Positions 9,792 through 19,218 of a stretch of 64,000 nucleotides of DNA are shown in pieces; position 1 is the first letter of the stretch; each line of letters starts with the position of its first letter. This DNA is from Sphingomonas sp. UBA978 (lineage in GTDB: Bacteria > Pseudomonadota > Alphaproteobacteria > Sphingomonadales > Sphingomonadaceae): assembly GCF_002292295.1 (NCBI RefSeq), contig NZ_DBBS01000014.1:1-64000 (forward strand), given 5' to 3'. The translations under genes and the position numbers were made by a program. The notes under the pieces were generated by a model that saw only the letters and a list, made by a program, of their open reading frames with translations, was not told the DNA's origin and made no database searches.

Positions 9792-10100
9792 ATGAGCAAG
9801 CGACCACGCCGGAACCACAGTCCGGCGTTCAAGGCCAAGGTGGCGTTGGCTGCCGTGCAGGGCGAGAAGACGCTGGCGGAGTTGGCGCAGCAGTATGACG
9901 TGCACCCGAACCTCATTAACCAGTGGCGGTCGCGACTGCTGGAGGGTGCGGCGGATGTGTTCGGGTCGGAGCCGGCCCCGGCAGAACCGACGGTCGACGT
10001 CACGGTGCTGCACGCGAAGATCGGCGAATTGACGCTGGCGAACGATTTTTTGGCCGGTGCGCTCGGGAAGGCCGATCTGTTGCCGAGCGCAAAGCGATGA
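9792..10100 (+). CDS. IS3-family transposase OrfA (helix-turn-helix subunit)
   Basis: A 102-residue protein beginning MSKRPRRNHSPAFKAKVAL, the usual start of the transposase-8 helix-turn-helix family. It includes TLAELAQQYDVHPNLI (recognition helix region) and a C-terminal heptad-like segment with LHAKIGELTLAN. It binds IS ends. Its stop codon overlaps the orfB start as ATGA, so orfB can be reached by translational coupling; programmed frameshifting is the usual alternative in this family. Length and composition are normal for a functional copy. Confidence 0.9.
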   Translation: MSKRPRRNHSPAFKAKVALAAVQGEKTLAELAQQYDVHPNLINQWRSRLLEGAADVFGSEPAPAEPTVDVTVLHAKIGELTLANDFLAGALGKADLLPSAKR

Positions 10101-10921
10101 TCGACCGTGGTCATGCGCTGCCGCTGGTCTCCCAAGCGCGACAGCTCGGCATCAGCCGCGGCAGCATCTACTATCTGCCGCGGGCCGTATCCCCGGCCGA
10201 TCTGACGATCATGCGGCGGATCGACGAACTGCATTTGCTCTATCCGTTTGCCGGAAGCCGGATGCTGCGCGATATGCTGCGGCAAGAAGGCATCGAGGTT
10301 GGCCGGCTCCACGTCGCGACGCTGATGAAGCGGATGCGGATCGAGACGATCTACCGCCGGCCGAACACGTCGAAGCCGGCGCCGGGGCACAAGATCTACC
10401 CGTACCTGCTGCGCAAGCTGCCGGTGACGCGGCCGAACCAGGTCTGGGCGACGGACATCACGTATGTGCCCATGGCACGCGGCTTCGTCTATCTCGTCGC
10501 CATCGTCGACTGGTTCACCCGGCGCGTGCTGGCGTGGCGGGTATCGGTCTCACTCGACGCCGGGTTCTGCATCGAGGCGCTCGAGGAAGCATTGGCTCGC
10601 TATGGCAAGCCGGCGATCTTCAACAGCGATCAGGGCTCGCAGTTCACGAGCATGGCGCTCACCGCCGTCCTCCTGCGCGAGAAGATCGCCATCAGCATGG
10701 ATGGCAAGGGCTGCAGGCGTGACAACGTGTTCGTTGAGCGCCTCTGGCGTTCGTTCAAATACGAGGAGGTGTACCTCCATGCCTACGCCTCGGTCCCCGG
10801 GGCCCGTGCTGGCATCGGCCGTTACATCGGGTTCTACAATGCGGTCCGGCCGCACTCCGCGCTTGGCGGCCGCACACCCGACCAGATATACTTCACACAG
10901 CCGCTTCTCGCAGCGGCATAA
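10097..10921 (+). CDS. IS3-family transposase OrfB (DDE integrase domain)
   Basis: This frame encodes a 274-residue transposase from the ATG in the ATGA overlap with orfA. After an HTH_21-like region (LHLLYPFAGSRMLRDML) it carries the rve-type catalytic core. The first Asp is in VWATDITYVP, the second in FNSDQGSQFTS and the Glu in DNVFVERLWRSFKYEE. The end is NAVRPHSALGGRTPDQ. All three acidic residues are present and no stop interrupts the frame, so the element may still be mobile. An earlier in-frame start at 9923 would overlap most of orfA and is unlikely. Confidence 0.9.
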   Translation: MIDRGHALPLVSQARQLGISRGSIYYLPRAVSPADLTIMRRIDELHLLYPFAGSRMLRDMLRQEGIEVGRLHVATLMKRMRIETIYRRPNTSKPAPGHKIYPYLLRKLPVTRPNQVWATDITYVPMARGFVYLVAIVDWFTRRVLAWRVSVSLDAGFCIEALEEALARYGKPAIFNSDQGSQFTSMALTAVLLREKIAISMDGKGCRRDNVFVERLWRSFKYEEVYLHAYASVPGARAGIGRYIGFYNAVRPHSALGGRTPDQIYFTQPLLAAA

Positions 10922-11136
10922 TCAACCAGCAGCACTCCACTTATCCGGACCGCGAGCCTGTGCAGACAAACCGAGGCACCTCTGATGAGGCCTGGGGAAC
11001 ATGGTGCCGTCTGCGGCACTGGCGGACTCAGTTCCGCAACCTGCACCTCGGCGAACACCGGCAACGAAGGAACGGCACCCGCCGGCGTGCCCTCGCGCAG
11101 GCTCGCGGTCCGGATAAGTGGAGTGCCGCTGGTTGA
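10922..11136. repeat. 39-bp inverted repeat: two IS3-type ends facing each other
   Basis: 10922-10960 and 11098-11136 are reverse complements with one mismatch over 39 bases, containing the GGATAAGTGGAGTG end motif. The 137 bases between them hold no recognised gene. The arrangement arises from an intact IS3-family copy and a decayed copy in opposite orientation meeting tail to tail. Confidence 0.8.
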
Positions 11137-11361
11137 GCACGAGGCGGCGAGAAGCGGCTGACGGACACATACTTGGTCGGGCTTGCGGCCGCCAAGCGCG
11201 AATGGGATCTGACGGCGTTGTAGCGCGCTAAGTAGCGGCAATGCCAGCGCGGGGTTCTGGGTCCGAGGCGTGGGTGTTGAACTACACCTCTCATATTTCA
11301 CCGAGCGACAGCGGTACTCCACGAACACGTTGTCGTGCCAGCGACCGCCCTTGTTCAACCG
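11137..11361 (-). pseudogene. Degenerate IS3-family OrfB remnant
   Basis: The minus strand encodes, in two frames, WHDNVFVEYRCRSVKYE and then RYNAVRSHSRLAAASPTKY. These match the last ~75 residues of the neighbouring OrfB but with substitutions and a frameshift. The rest of the element is gone. The relic ends just upstream of the promoter of the TonB-receptor operon and may have supplied flanking DNA to it. Confidence 0.65.
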
Positions 11362-11363
11362 CG

Positions 11364-11401
11364 TTGACCAAAACGCCTAGGATGAGGTATGTTACAACAT
11401 A
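11364..11401 (+). promoter_or_regulatory. Sigma70-type promoter with palindromic operator over the -10 box
   Basis: TTGACC (11364-11369) is followed by an 18-base spacer and TATGTT (11388-11393). The -10 box is the left arm of a perfect palindrome, TATGTT-AC-AACATA (11388-11401), followed by ACG. An AT-rich dyad over a -10 box in front of a siderophore-type receptor resembles Zur/Fur-type metalloregulator sites. The regulator cannot be identified from sequence alone. The expected transcript start is near 11400, giving a short leader. Confidence 0.5.
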
Positions 11402-11416
11402 ACGTGATTCGGGGGC

Positions 11417-13708
11417 ATGCCGGAATTGCGAATGGTTGCAGTGACCGGGGGGCCGATGAACCTGACCAATCATGAGCGCGCGAACCGTCGCGTCTACACG
11501 ACAACAAGGCTTAACGGCTGGCGCTGCGGTGCCGTGCTGCTGGGGATTGTCGGATGCAGCCCTGTCGCCTTTGCACAGGACGTCGCGCCATCGGCGGCAC
11601 AGGACGAGCAGGCGAGTGACATCATCGTGACGGGAACGGCGAACCGTCAGCTGCTGCTGGACGCCCGCACCGAGACGGGAAGCCGGTTGGGTCTGACCGT
11701 ACGTGAAACCCCCGCGATCGTGGACATTCTGTCGCAGGAATTGATGCAGGAGCGCGGGCTGCGCACGACCGTTGAGGCGTTGAACGCCACGCCGGGTGCC
11801 ACGTCGGGCGAACTGGCGAGCAGCCCGGGGCAGATGTCGATGCGCGGCTTCACGGCCGGTGCGGTGTCGCTGCTTTGGGATGGCGTCCGCCAGACCAACT
11901 CGGCGCTCATCATCCGTAATCTGGATAGCTGGAGCTTCGACCGGATCGAGGTGCTGAAGGGGCCGGCGAGCGTCCTGTACGGCGAGGGATCCTTGGCGGG
12001 CGCGGTCAACCTCGTACCGAAGAAGCCGCGGTTCAACGGCGATGCCTATGCCGCGACGGTCGGCTATGGCAGCTTCGATACGTTGCGCGCCGGCGTGGAT
12101 GCGAACATCGTTTTGAGCGACACGGTGGCCGTGCGTGGCGTCGCCAGCGCCAACCGGACGGGCGGCTTCATCGACGACACCGATGCGCGTTTCCTGGCGA
12201 CGACTCTGGCCGTCACGCTGAAGCCGGTCGAGCGACTGTCGATCGAACTGGCGGGCGACTATCTGGAGGATCGCTACGGCACGGCCTATTGGGGGACGCC
12301 GCTGGTGCCGCGCAGCATCGCGCGTGACCCCAGCGATCTGGTGGGAACGACGGACGGCTTCGTCCTCGATCGCGCGATCCGCGATCGCAACTACAATGTG
12401 TCGAACGCGGATCAGGGATCGGAAACGTGGTGGGCGCGCTCGCGGGTCGCGTATGAGTTCTCGGACGCGCTGCGTTTCACCAATGAACTTAGCTATTATC
12501 ACGCCGACCGGCGCTTCCGTAACGCGGAGGTCTATACCTTAGCCGCGCCCAGCGCTGCTTTCCCGAACGGATCTTTCCGGCGCGGTACGACCCGGATCGA
12601 CCACCATCATCGGTTCGTGGTGGACCGCGCGGTGCTGGCAAGCGATATCCAGATCGGCGGCCACCGCAATCGCTTCTCGATCGGCGGTGAATATAGCGAC
12701 AGCGATCTGGCGGTGCCGCGCCGCTTCGGTTCCACCACCGCGGTCGACATCTTCGACCCGGCCCGCGGCGTGCTGTCGCTGGCCGAGACCTCGGCGAACT
12801 TCCCGGATGGCCGGGCGGATTTCGGCTCCAGCACCGTCATCAAGTCCGTCTTTGCCGAGGAAGCGTTCAACCTGACGCCTAGGCTGCTGCTGGTCGGCGG
12901 TCTCCGCTACGACGACATCGCGCTGGATCGCAGCGTCAACGATCTGAATGCCGGACGCATCACCGGGTTCTCGAAATCGTGGAATCCGGTGTCGTGGCGG
13001 GCGGGTGCCGTCTTCGATCTTGCGCCCAAGACTCAGTTCTTCGCGCAGTACAGCTATGCCGTGGCCCCGGTGGGCAGCCTCGCCTTGCTGTCGCTAGCCA
13101 ACTCTTCGTTCGACCTGACGACCGGGCGATCGGTAGAGGGTGGAGTGAAGACGACGCTGTTCGGGGATCGGCTGGACCTGACGGCGGCGGGATACTGGAT
13201 CGAACAGGAGGGCATCGTCACGCGCGATCCCGCCAATACCAGCATCGCCGTGCAGGGCGGCAGCCAGTCCTCGCGTGGTTTCGAGCTGTCAGCGTCGGGC
13301 GCCGTGACGCGGCAGTTCCGCCTCGATGCCAATCTGGCGATCCTCGACGCGCGGTTCGACGTCTTGCGGGAGGCAGGGGGCGATCGCGCCGGCAATACAC
13401 CGCCGGTCGTACCGGAGCGGGTGGCGAGCGTATTCGGCATCTACCGGTTCGATGCGCTGCCGATCTCGGTGAGCGGCGGCGCGCGGTACATGAGCCGTTT
13501 CTTCACCGACAATGCCAACAGCGTGCGCGTGCGCGGCAGCACCGTGTTCGATGCGGCAATCGCATGGCGGCTGCCATATGGCGACGTGACCTTGCGTGGA
13601 CGCAACCTGACCGACCGGCTGTATGCCAATTGGTTCGGCGGCTCGGCGCGGCAACTGACGCTCGGTGCGCCGCGGAGCGTCGACATCAGCTTCACGGCGC
13701 GTCTCTGA
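11417..13708 (+). CDS. TonB-dependent siderophore-type receptor
   Basis: An outer-membrane gated channel for energy-dependent uptake of a metal chelate. A signal peptide (CGAVLLGIVGCSPVAFAQ) ends near residue 54. A plug domain follows, with ETPAIVDILSQELMQERG, the RGF block and LKGPASVLYGEGSLAGAVN, all typical of the TonB-siderophore receptor family. The rest is beta-barrel. Length (763 residues) is normal. Two starts are plausible: 11417 after GGGGG, or 11456 (MNLTNHERANRR) after GGGGGG; the later one gives a more ordinary signal peptide. It is the first gene of an operon whose next ATG follows its stop after one base. The ligand is probably the product of the downstream biosynthetic genes (inference from context). 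Confidence 0.92.
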   Translation: MPELRMVAVTGGPMNLTNHERANRRVYTTTRLNGWRCGAVLLGIVGCSPVAFAQDVAPSAAQDEQASDIIVTGTANRQLLLDARTETGSRLGLTVRETPAIVDILSQELMQERGLRTTVEALNATPGATSGELASSPGQMSMRGFTAGAVSLLWDGVRQTNSALIIRNLDSWSFDRIEVLKGPASVLYGEGSLAGAVNLVPKKPRFNGDAYAATVGYGSFDTLRAGVDANIVLSDTVAVRGVASANRTGGFIDDTDARFLATTLAVTLKPVERLSIELAGDYLEDRYGTAYWGTPLVPRSIARDPSDLVGTTDGFVLDRAIRDRNYNVSNADQGSETWWARSRVAYEFSDALRFTNELSYYHADRRFRNAEVYTLAAPSAAFPNGSFRRGTTRIDHHHRFVVDRAVLASDIQIGGHRNRFSIGGEYSDSDLAVPRRFGSTTAVDIFDPARGVLSLAETSANFPDGRADFGSSTVIKSVFAEEAFNLTPRLLLVGGLRYDDIALDRSVNDLNAGRITGFSKSWNPVSWRAGAVFDLAPKTQFFAQYSYAVAPVGSLALLSLANSSFDLTTGRSVEGGVKTTLFGDRLDLTAAGYWIEQEGIVTRDPANTSIAVQGGSQSSRGFELSASGAVTRQFRLDANLAILDARFDVLREAGGDRAGNTPPVVPERVASVFGIYRFDALPISVSGGARYMSRFFTDNANSVRVRGSTVFDAAIAWRLPYGDVTLRGRNLTDRLYANWFGGSARQLTLGAPRSVDISFTARL

Positions 13709-13709
13709 C

Positions 13710-14422
<713 letters not shown>

Positions 14423-14426
<4 letters not shown>

Positions 14427-15823
14427 TTCTCGCGCTCGCCCGCTATGAACTGGCGATGCTAAGGCGGGAACGTCGCGCGATGCTGGCGCTCGTTACCCTT
14501 GCTGCCCTCGTGTTGCTGGCCTTTATGGGTGTTGCGGCCGATGCGGCACGGACCGACGCGCAGCAGTACGCAGCGGCAGCAGCGGAACGTGCCCGCTGGC
14601 TGGGGCAGGGGAGCAAGGATCCGCATAGCGCCGCGCATTATGCGGTCTATGCGTTCAAGCCGTCTCCCGCACTCGCGCCGCTCGATCCCGGTGTCGGCGG
14701 GTTCGTCGGGCAGGCGGTATGGCTGGAGGCGCATCACCAGAACGACCTGCTGCATCGACCGCAGCAGGATGCCTCGCCACTCCAGCGGGCCGGCATGGCG
14801 GATCCCGCCGCCTTGATCCTCGCTTTCGGGCCGCTGGCGATCTTCCTGCTGGCGTTCGCGGCGGTGGCGGAGGAGCGCGAGCGTGGAACGTTGCGGCTGG
14901 CGCTGGGTGCGGCGACGCGGCCGGGGCGGATCGTGGTCGCCAAGCTGCTGGCGGTCGCGAGTAGTGGCGTGGCGGCACTGGTCGTGCCGGTCACGATCGC
15001 AATGGTCGGGGTGGCGGCATTCCACAGCGCGCTGGACGGTGATGCGATGCTGCGACTGCTGACATGGGCGATCGTCATGTCGGTCTATGTCGCGATCATC
15101 GCCGCGATCGGGCTAGCGGTGGCGATGACATGCGGTTCGGCCCGGATCGGGCTGGCCTCGCTGTTCGGTCTGTGGATCTTCTTCGCGCTGGCCGTGCCGC
15201 GGCTTGCCAGCGGCGTCGCCGATGACCTGCGCCCGTTGCCATCGACGCAGAGCGTTCGCCAGGCGATCGACGCAGCGGCTCCGGCCTATTGGTCGGCCGA
15301 GCAGGGCGCGCGGCACAAGGCCGAACTGCTCGCCCGCTATCGCGTGGCGCGCGTCGAGGATATTCCCAACTATCGCATGGCCGAACTCGATCTGGTGGAG
15401 CGGCACAGCCACGCGGTCTTCGATCGTGTCCTGGGCGGTTTCTATGCGCGGGTGGCGGCGCAGGATCGTCTGTTCGGTGTCTTCGGCATCGTATCGCCGA
15501 CGATCGCGATGCAGCGTCTGTCACCGGCACTGGCGGGTACCGACTTCGACCAGCATCGTGCCTTCATCGATCAGGCGGAGCGTTACCGGCGCGCGCTGGT
15601 CGACCGGATGAACGCGGACGGCATGGCGCATGCCGTCAAGCCGGGGGAGGCGGCGCATACCGCCGACATCGCGTTGTGGTCCAGCATCCCGGCGTTTGCG
15701 TTCGCGCCGCCTGCTCTGGCCGGCACGGCTGCCACGCTGGTGGTGCCGCTTGCGGCCCTGCTCGGCTGGGGGTTGTTCGCAGCGACGCTGTTGTCGATCG
15801 CAACGCGGAGGCTGAGACCGTGA
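14423..15823 (+). CDS. ABC-2 type permease, DUF3526-like, first of a pair
   Basis: A 466-residue membrane protein. An N-terminal membrane helix (residues ~20-42) is followed by a large periplasmic segment. Further helices include LILAFGPLAIFLLAFAAVA and VAALVVPVTIAMVGVAAF, and a second large soluble domain precedes the last helix near the C-terminus. The EERERGTLRLALG motif after the first core helix is typical of ABC-2 permeases of the NosY/DUF3526 type. It overlaps the ATPase gene (ATGA) and the next permease (GTGA), so a heteromeric transporter is likely. The large periplasmic loop may contact a substrate or partner receptor. Confidence 0.82.
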
Positions 15824-17304
15824 CCGGTGCCTCGTTCGCGACCCTGTTCGCCTGGGAATGGCGGCGGGTTGCCGCGACGCCGCTTTTCTGGCTGATCCAG
15901 GGTGCGCTGGTTGCCAGCATGATCTGGGCAGCGCTCGACACCGCTGCGCTCCACCGCGGGCAGGACGCCGCAATCGCCCGCACGCTTGCCGCCGACGCCG
16001 CGCATCGGGCCAGCGTGCGGCAGCGGTTCGACGCCTATCGCGCGCCCGTCACGCCCGCCGCTCCGGTGGTGCCCTATTGGCAGGACCCGAGCGATGTGGC
16101 CGGGTTCAGCCAGTATTTCGTCGCACCACCCGCCACGAAGCCGCATCTGCCGTTGTCGCCGCTTACGGTCGGCACCAGCGACCTTGCGCCGACGCGCATG
16201 GAAGTGAAGCTGGCTACGCCGTTCGGTATCGATGAACGCTACGATTTCGAAAATCCGCGCGGGCTGGCGCTCGGGCGTTTCGATCTCGCTTTCGTGCTGG
16301 CACTTCTGCTGCCGCTGGCGCTGATCCTGCAGCATGGCCTGCTCGTCACGTTCGAGCGCGACCGGGGCATGTTGCGGCTGGTGGCGGCGCAGGCGACCGC
16401 ACCGCGCGTCTGGCTGACGGCGCGTGTGGCGGCGATCACGGCATGGGCGATGCCGATGACGCTCGCCGGACTCGTTCTGGCGCTGGCCATGGCAGGTGCT
16501 CAACTGGGGTCGGCGGTCGGGGAGCTCGCGGCGGCATTACTGCTTGTCGTCGCCTATATGGCGTTCTGGACCGGCATCGCGCTGCTCGTCCTGTCGCGAC
16601 TACCCGGCGCGGCGGCAGCGCTGGGTACGCTGGCCGCGATCTGGGCGGTCCTGACACTCGGCGTGCCGCTGATTGCGAGCGCGATCATATCAACCGTGGC
16701 GCCGACCCCGTCCGCCAGCGTATGGATCGATGCGCAGCGCCGGGTAGCGGACGCCATCCAGCGCGACCGAGATCGCATTATCGCGCGGGCGGTAGCGGCC
16801 CGGCCCGACTTGTCTGGCATGGCCGACCGGATCGCCACGCTGGATCACGCCACTCGCCTGACCTTTCTGGCGCCCGAAACCGAGCGTCGGTTTGCCGCCC
16901 GGCACGACGCGCGTGCGGTCCATGCACGGGATCAGGCGGCATGGGCGGCGGTGATAGGTTATGTAGCACCGCCGCTTGGGCTGACGCAGATGCTGGCTAC
17001 ACTGGCGGGGACCGATGGCGGCAGACATCGTGCGTTTGAGGCCCAGGTACGTGCGTATCAGCTTGGTCTGCGGCGGTCGCTCTATCCGCTCGTGCAGCGC
17101 GAAGCGGTCGATCCCACATCGCGCGGGGCGTCGCGCGGCAAATTCAGCCTATCCGATCCGGACATCATTCCGGCGTTCGCCATGACGGACGCACCGTCGC
17201 ACCGTCGCACGGCTGTGGTTCTGCCGTTCGTCGCGTGGCTATGGTTTGCGGGGCTAACCCTCGGGGGGCTTGGGCTGCGTCGTGCCGATCGGTGGGCGCT
17301 GTGA
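15820..17304 (+). CDS. ABC-2 type permease, DUF3526-like, second of a pair
   Basis: A 494-residue membrane protein starting at GTG 15820, which overlaps the previous stop (GTGA). The upstream in-frame ATG would lie deep inside the previous gene. It begins with an FAWEWRRVAATPLFWL helix, then a periplasmic domain and a cluster of helices containing FERDRGMLRLVAAQA, the counterpart of the ERGTLRL motif in its partner. A second periplasmic domain and a terminal helix follow. It is paralogous in layout to the preceding permease and probably pairs with it. Its stop overlaps the GTG start of the next receptor gene. Confidence 0.8.
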   Translation: MTGASFATLFAWEWRRVAATPLFWLIQGALVASMIWAALDTAALHRGQDAAIARTLAADAAHRASVRQRFDAYRAPVTPAAPVVPYWQDPSDVAGFSQYFVAPPATKPHLPLSPLTVGTSDLAPTRMEVKLATPFGIDERYDFENPRGLALGRFDLAFVLALLLPLALILQHGLLVTFERDRGMLRLVAAQATAPRVWLTARVAAITAWAMPMTLAGLVLALAMAGAQLGSAVGELAAALLLVVAYMAFWTGIALLVLSRLPGAAAALGTLAAIWAVLTLGVPLIASAIISTVAPTPSASVWIDAQRRVADAIQRDRDRIIARAVAARPDLSGMADRIATLDHATRLTFLAPETERRFAARHDARAVHARDQAAWAAVIGYVAPPLGLTQMLATLAGTDGGRHRAFEAQVRAYQLGLRRSLYPLVQREAVDPTSRGASRGKFSLSDPDIIPAFAMTDAPSHRRTAVVLPFVAWLWFAGLTLGGLGLRRADRWAL

Positions 17305-19217
17305 GGCGTCTGATCCTCCCAGCCGTGCTGGTCGTTGCCGCGCCGGCAGCAGCGCAGCGGGCCGCCGACAATGCCGTGACCGCTGCGGAAGATGCGTTCG
17401 GCACATCAATCGGCAACGAGACGATCGGGTTGTACGGCCCCAGTCAGGTGCGCGGCTTCTCGCCGGTCGCGGCGGGCAACGTGCGCATCGAGGGCGTCTA
17501 TATCGACCGGCAGGGGGCCATTTCGCAGCGGCTGGTGTCCGGCTCGACGATACGGGTCGGTTTGTCCGCGCAGGGCTATCTCTTCCCCGCACCGACCGGG
17601 ATCGTCGATTACAAGCTGCGCGGCGTCGGCGACCGGCCGCTCGTCAGCGTCGTGGCCGGCAGCTTTGCCTATGGCGCACCGACCTTCGAACTGGATGCGC
17701 AACTGCCGATCGCGGGGCGCACGCTGGGGGTGGCGGCGGGCGCTTCGTGGGCGCACGAGGAATATTACGACGGTTCCGACGCGCACTATGTGCGTGCCGC
17801 GCTGATCCCGCGCTGGCGGCCGCGTGACGGGATCGAGGTCGTTCCGTTCTATTCGATCTCGCTCGGCCGCGACGAGCAGGTCGCCCCGACCGTCATCGCC
17901 GCCGGCAACGCCGTACCCCCGGAGGCGCCGCGGCGGCGCTACTTCGGACAGCAATGGGCGAACAAGGACACGCGCAGCGTCAACACCGGCGTCATTGCGA
18001 AGGCGCGGCTCGGCCAGGACTGGTCGATCACGGCGGGGGTTTTCCGCTCGATCTTCGTCAACGCGCGCAACTTCGCCGAATTGTTCGCGGATACGACCGC
18101 CGACGGGACGACGACCGAACGGGTGATCGCCGATCCCGGCCAGCGCTACGCCTCCACCAGCGGCGAAGTCCGCGTCAGCCGCAGCATGGTCGATGGACCG
18201 CGGCTGCACACGGTTCATGCCACCATCAGGGCGCGCTCGCTCGACAGCTTCTATGGCGGGGCCGCACCGGCGCTCGATCTCGGGCCGCGCGAACTCGGCG
18301 TGCCGGTTCCGGTCGCGCCGCCTGTCGACCTGCGCTTTGGCGCCCGTACCCATGATCGCGTCCGCCAGACGACGGTCGGCGTCGCTTATGAGGGACGATG
18401 GAAGGGCGTGGGGGAAATCGGCATCGGCATTCAGCGCGCCGATTACAGCAAGACGATCGAACAGCCCGGCCTGCCACGTACCGGTACGATCGATCGGCCC
18501 TGGCTGCTCAACGCCAGCGCCGCCGCGACGATCACCGATCGTTTCGCCCTGTATGCGAGCTATACCCGTGGGCTGGAGGAAAGCGGGATCGCCCCGGTCA
18601 ATGCCGCCAACCGCAACGAAGCCTTGCCCGCCATCCGTACGCGGCAAGTAGACGGGGGTATCCGCTGGGCGTTGCCGGGCGGCACGAAGCTGGTGGCGGG
18701 GGTCTTCGATGTCGCGAAGCCCTATTTCAACATCGACGAACGCAACGTCTTCACCGTGCTCGGCGACGTGCGACACCGTGGTGCCGAGTTCAGCCTGGCC
18801 GGCAACCCGACCGAGCGACTGTCGCTGGTCGCGGGTGCCGTGCTGATGCAGCCGCGGGTCACCGGTGCCGCCGTCGACGACGGCCGGGTGGGCGCGCGCC
18901 CGTTGAACCAGCCTGCACGCACGCTGCGAGGCAATGCCGAATATCGCCCGGGCTTCGCACCCGGCTTCTCGGTCGACGTCGCTGTCGCGAACATCGGCAG
19001 CCGCTATGCCTCACGCGACAATATGATCAGCGTGCCGTCCTATACGCTGGTCGACGTTGGCGCCCGCTACCGCTTTCGCATCGGCAAGGCACCGGCGACG
19101 TTGCGCGTGCAGATGCAGAATGTCGGCGACGTGTTCGCCTGGAACATCGTCGGCAGCAACAGCTACGGCCTGATGGACAAGCGTCGGGTCAGCATCTTCC
19201 TGCTCGCGGATTTCTGA
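17301..19217 (+). CDS. Second TonB-dependent receptor of the operon
   Basis: A 638-residue outer-membrane receptor with GTG start 17301 overlapping the permease stop. A short signal peptide ends near PAAAQ (~residue 20). The plug is short and divergent: it has GLYGPSQVRGFSPVAAGNVRIEG in place of the usual RG-F block, followed by barrel strands. The C-terminus ends in the aromatic LLADF expected for outer-membrane insertion. No TonB box is obvious. It sits between the ABC permeases and the biosynthetic genes and is coupled to both. It may recognise a different form of the metallophore, such as apo versus metal-bound, or act with the two-permease ABC system as an export conduit; both are inference. 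Confidence 0.85.
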   Translation: MRRLILPAVLVVAAPAAAQRAADNAVTAAEDAFGTSIGNETIGLYGPSQVRGFSPVAAGNVRIEGVYIDRQGAISQRLVSGSTIRVGLSAQGYLFPAPTGIVDYKLRGVGDRPLVSVVAGSFAYGAPTFELDAQLPIAGRTLGVAAGASWAHEEYYDGSDAHYVRAALIPRWRPRDGIEVVPFYSISLGRDEQVAPTVIAAGNAVPPEAPRRRYFGQQWANKDTRSVNTGVIAKARLGQDWSITAGVFRSIFVNARNFAELFADTTADGTTTERVIADPGQRYASTSGEVRVSRSMVDGPRLHTVHATIRARSLDSFYGGAAPALDLGPRELGVPVPVAPPVDLRFGARTHDRVRQTTVGVAYEGRWKGVGEIGIGIQRADYSKTIEQPGLPRTGTIDRPWLLNASAAATITDRFALYASYTRGLEESGIAPVNAANRNEALPAIRTRQVDGGIRWALPGGTKLVAGVFDVAKPYFNIDERNVFTVLGDVRHRGAEFSLAGNPTERLSLVAGAVLMQPRVTGAAVDDGRVGARPLNQPARTLRGNAEYRPGFAPGFSVDVAVANIGSRYASRDNMISVPSYTLVDVGARYRFRIGKAPATLRVQMQNVGDVFAWNIVGSNSYGLMDKRRVSIFLLADF

Positions 19218-19218
19218 G

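Larger units (their letters stand above)
9726..10964 (+). mobile_element. IS3-family insertion sequence, apparently intact
   Basis: The element is about 1.24 kb with two overlapping genes (orfA, orfB). Its ends share TCTGCACAG and GGATAAGTGGA..TGC blocks as imperfect inverted repeats (left near 9726-9751, right near 10932-10964). It sits inside an IS66 fragment on the left and faces a degenerate relative on the right. Boundaries are set by the shared end motifs and could be off by several bases; no target duplication was established. Confidence 0.75.

Noticed and set aside
9923..10100. Independent start of orfB at 9923
   Set aside because: It would overlap most of orfA in another frame. The family-like sequence starts at the ATGA overlap at 10097.
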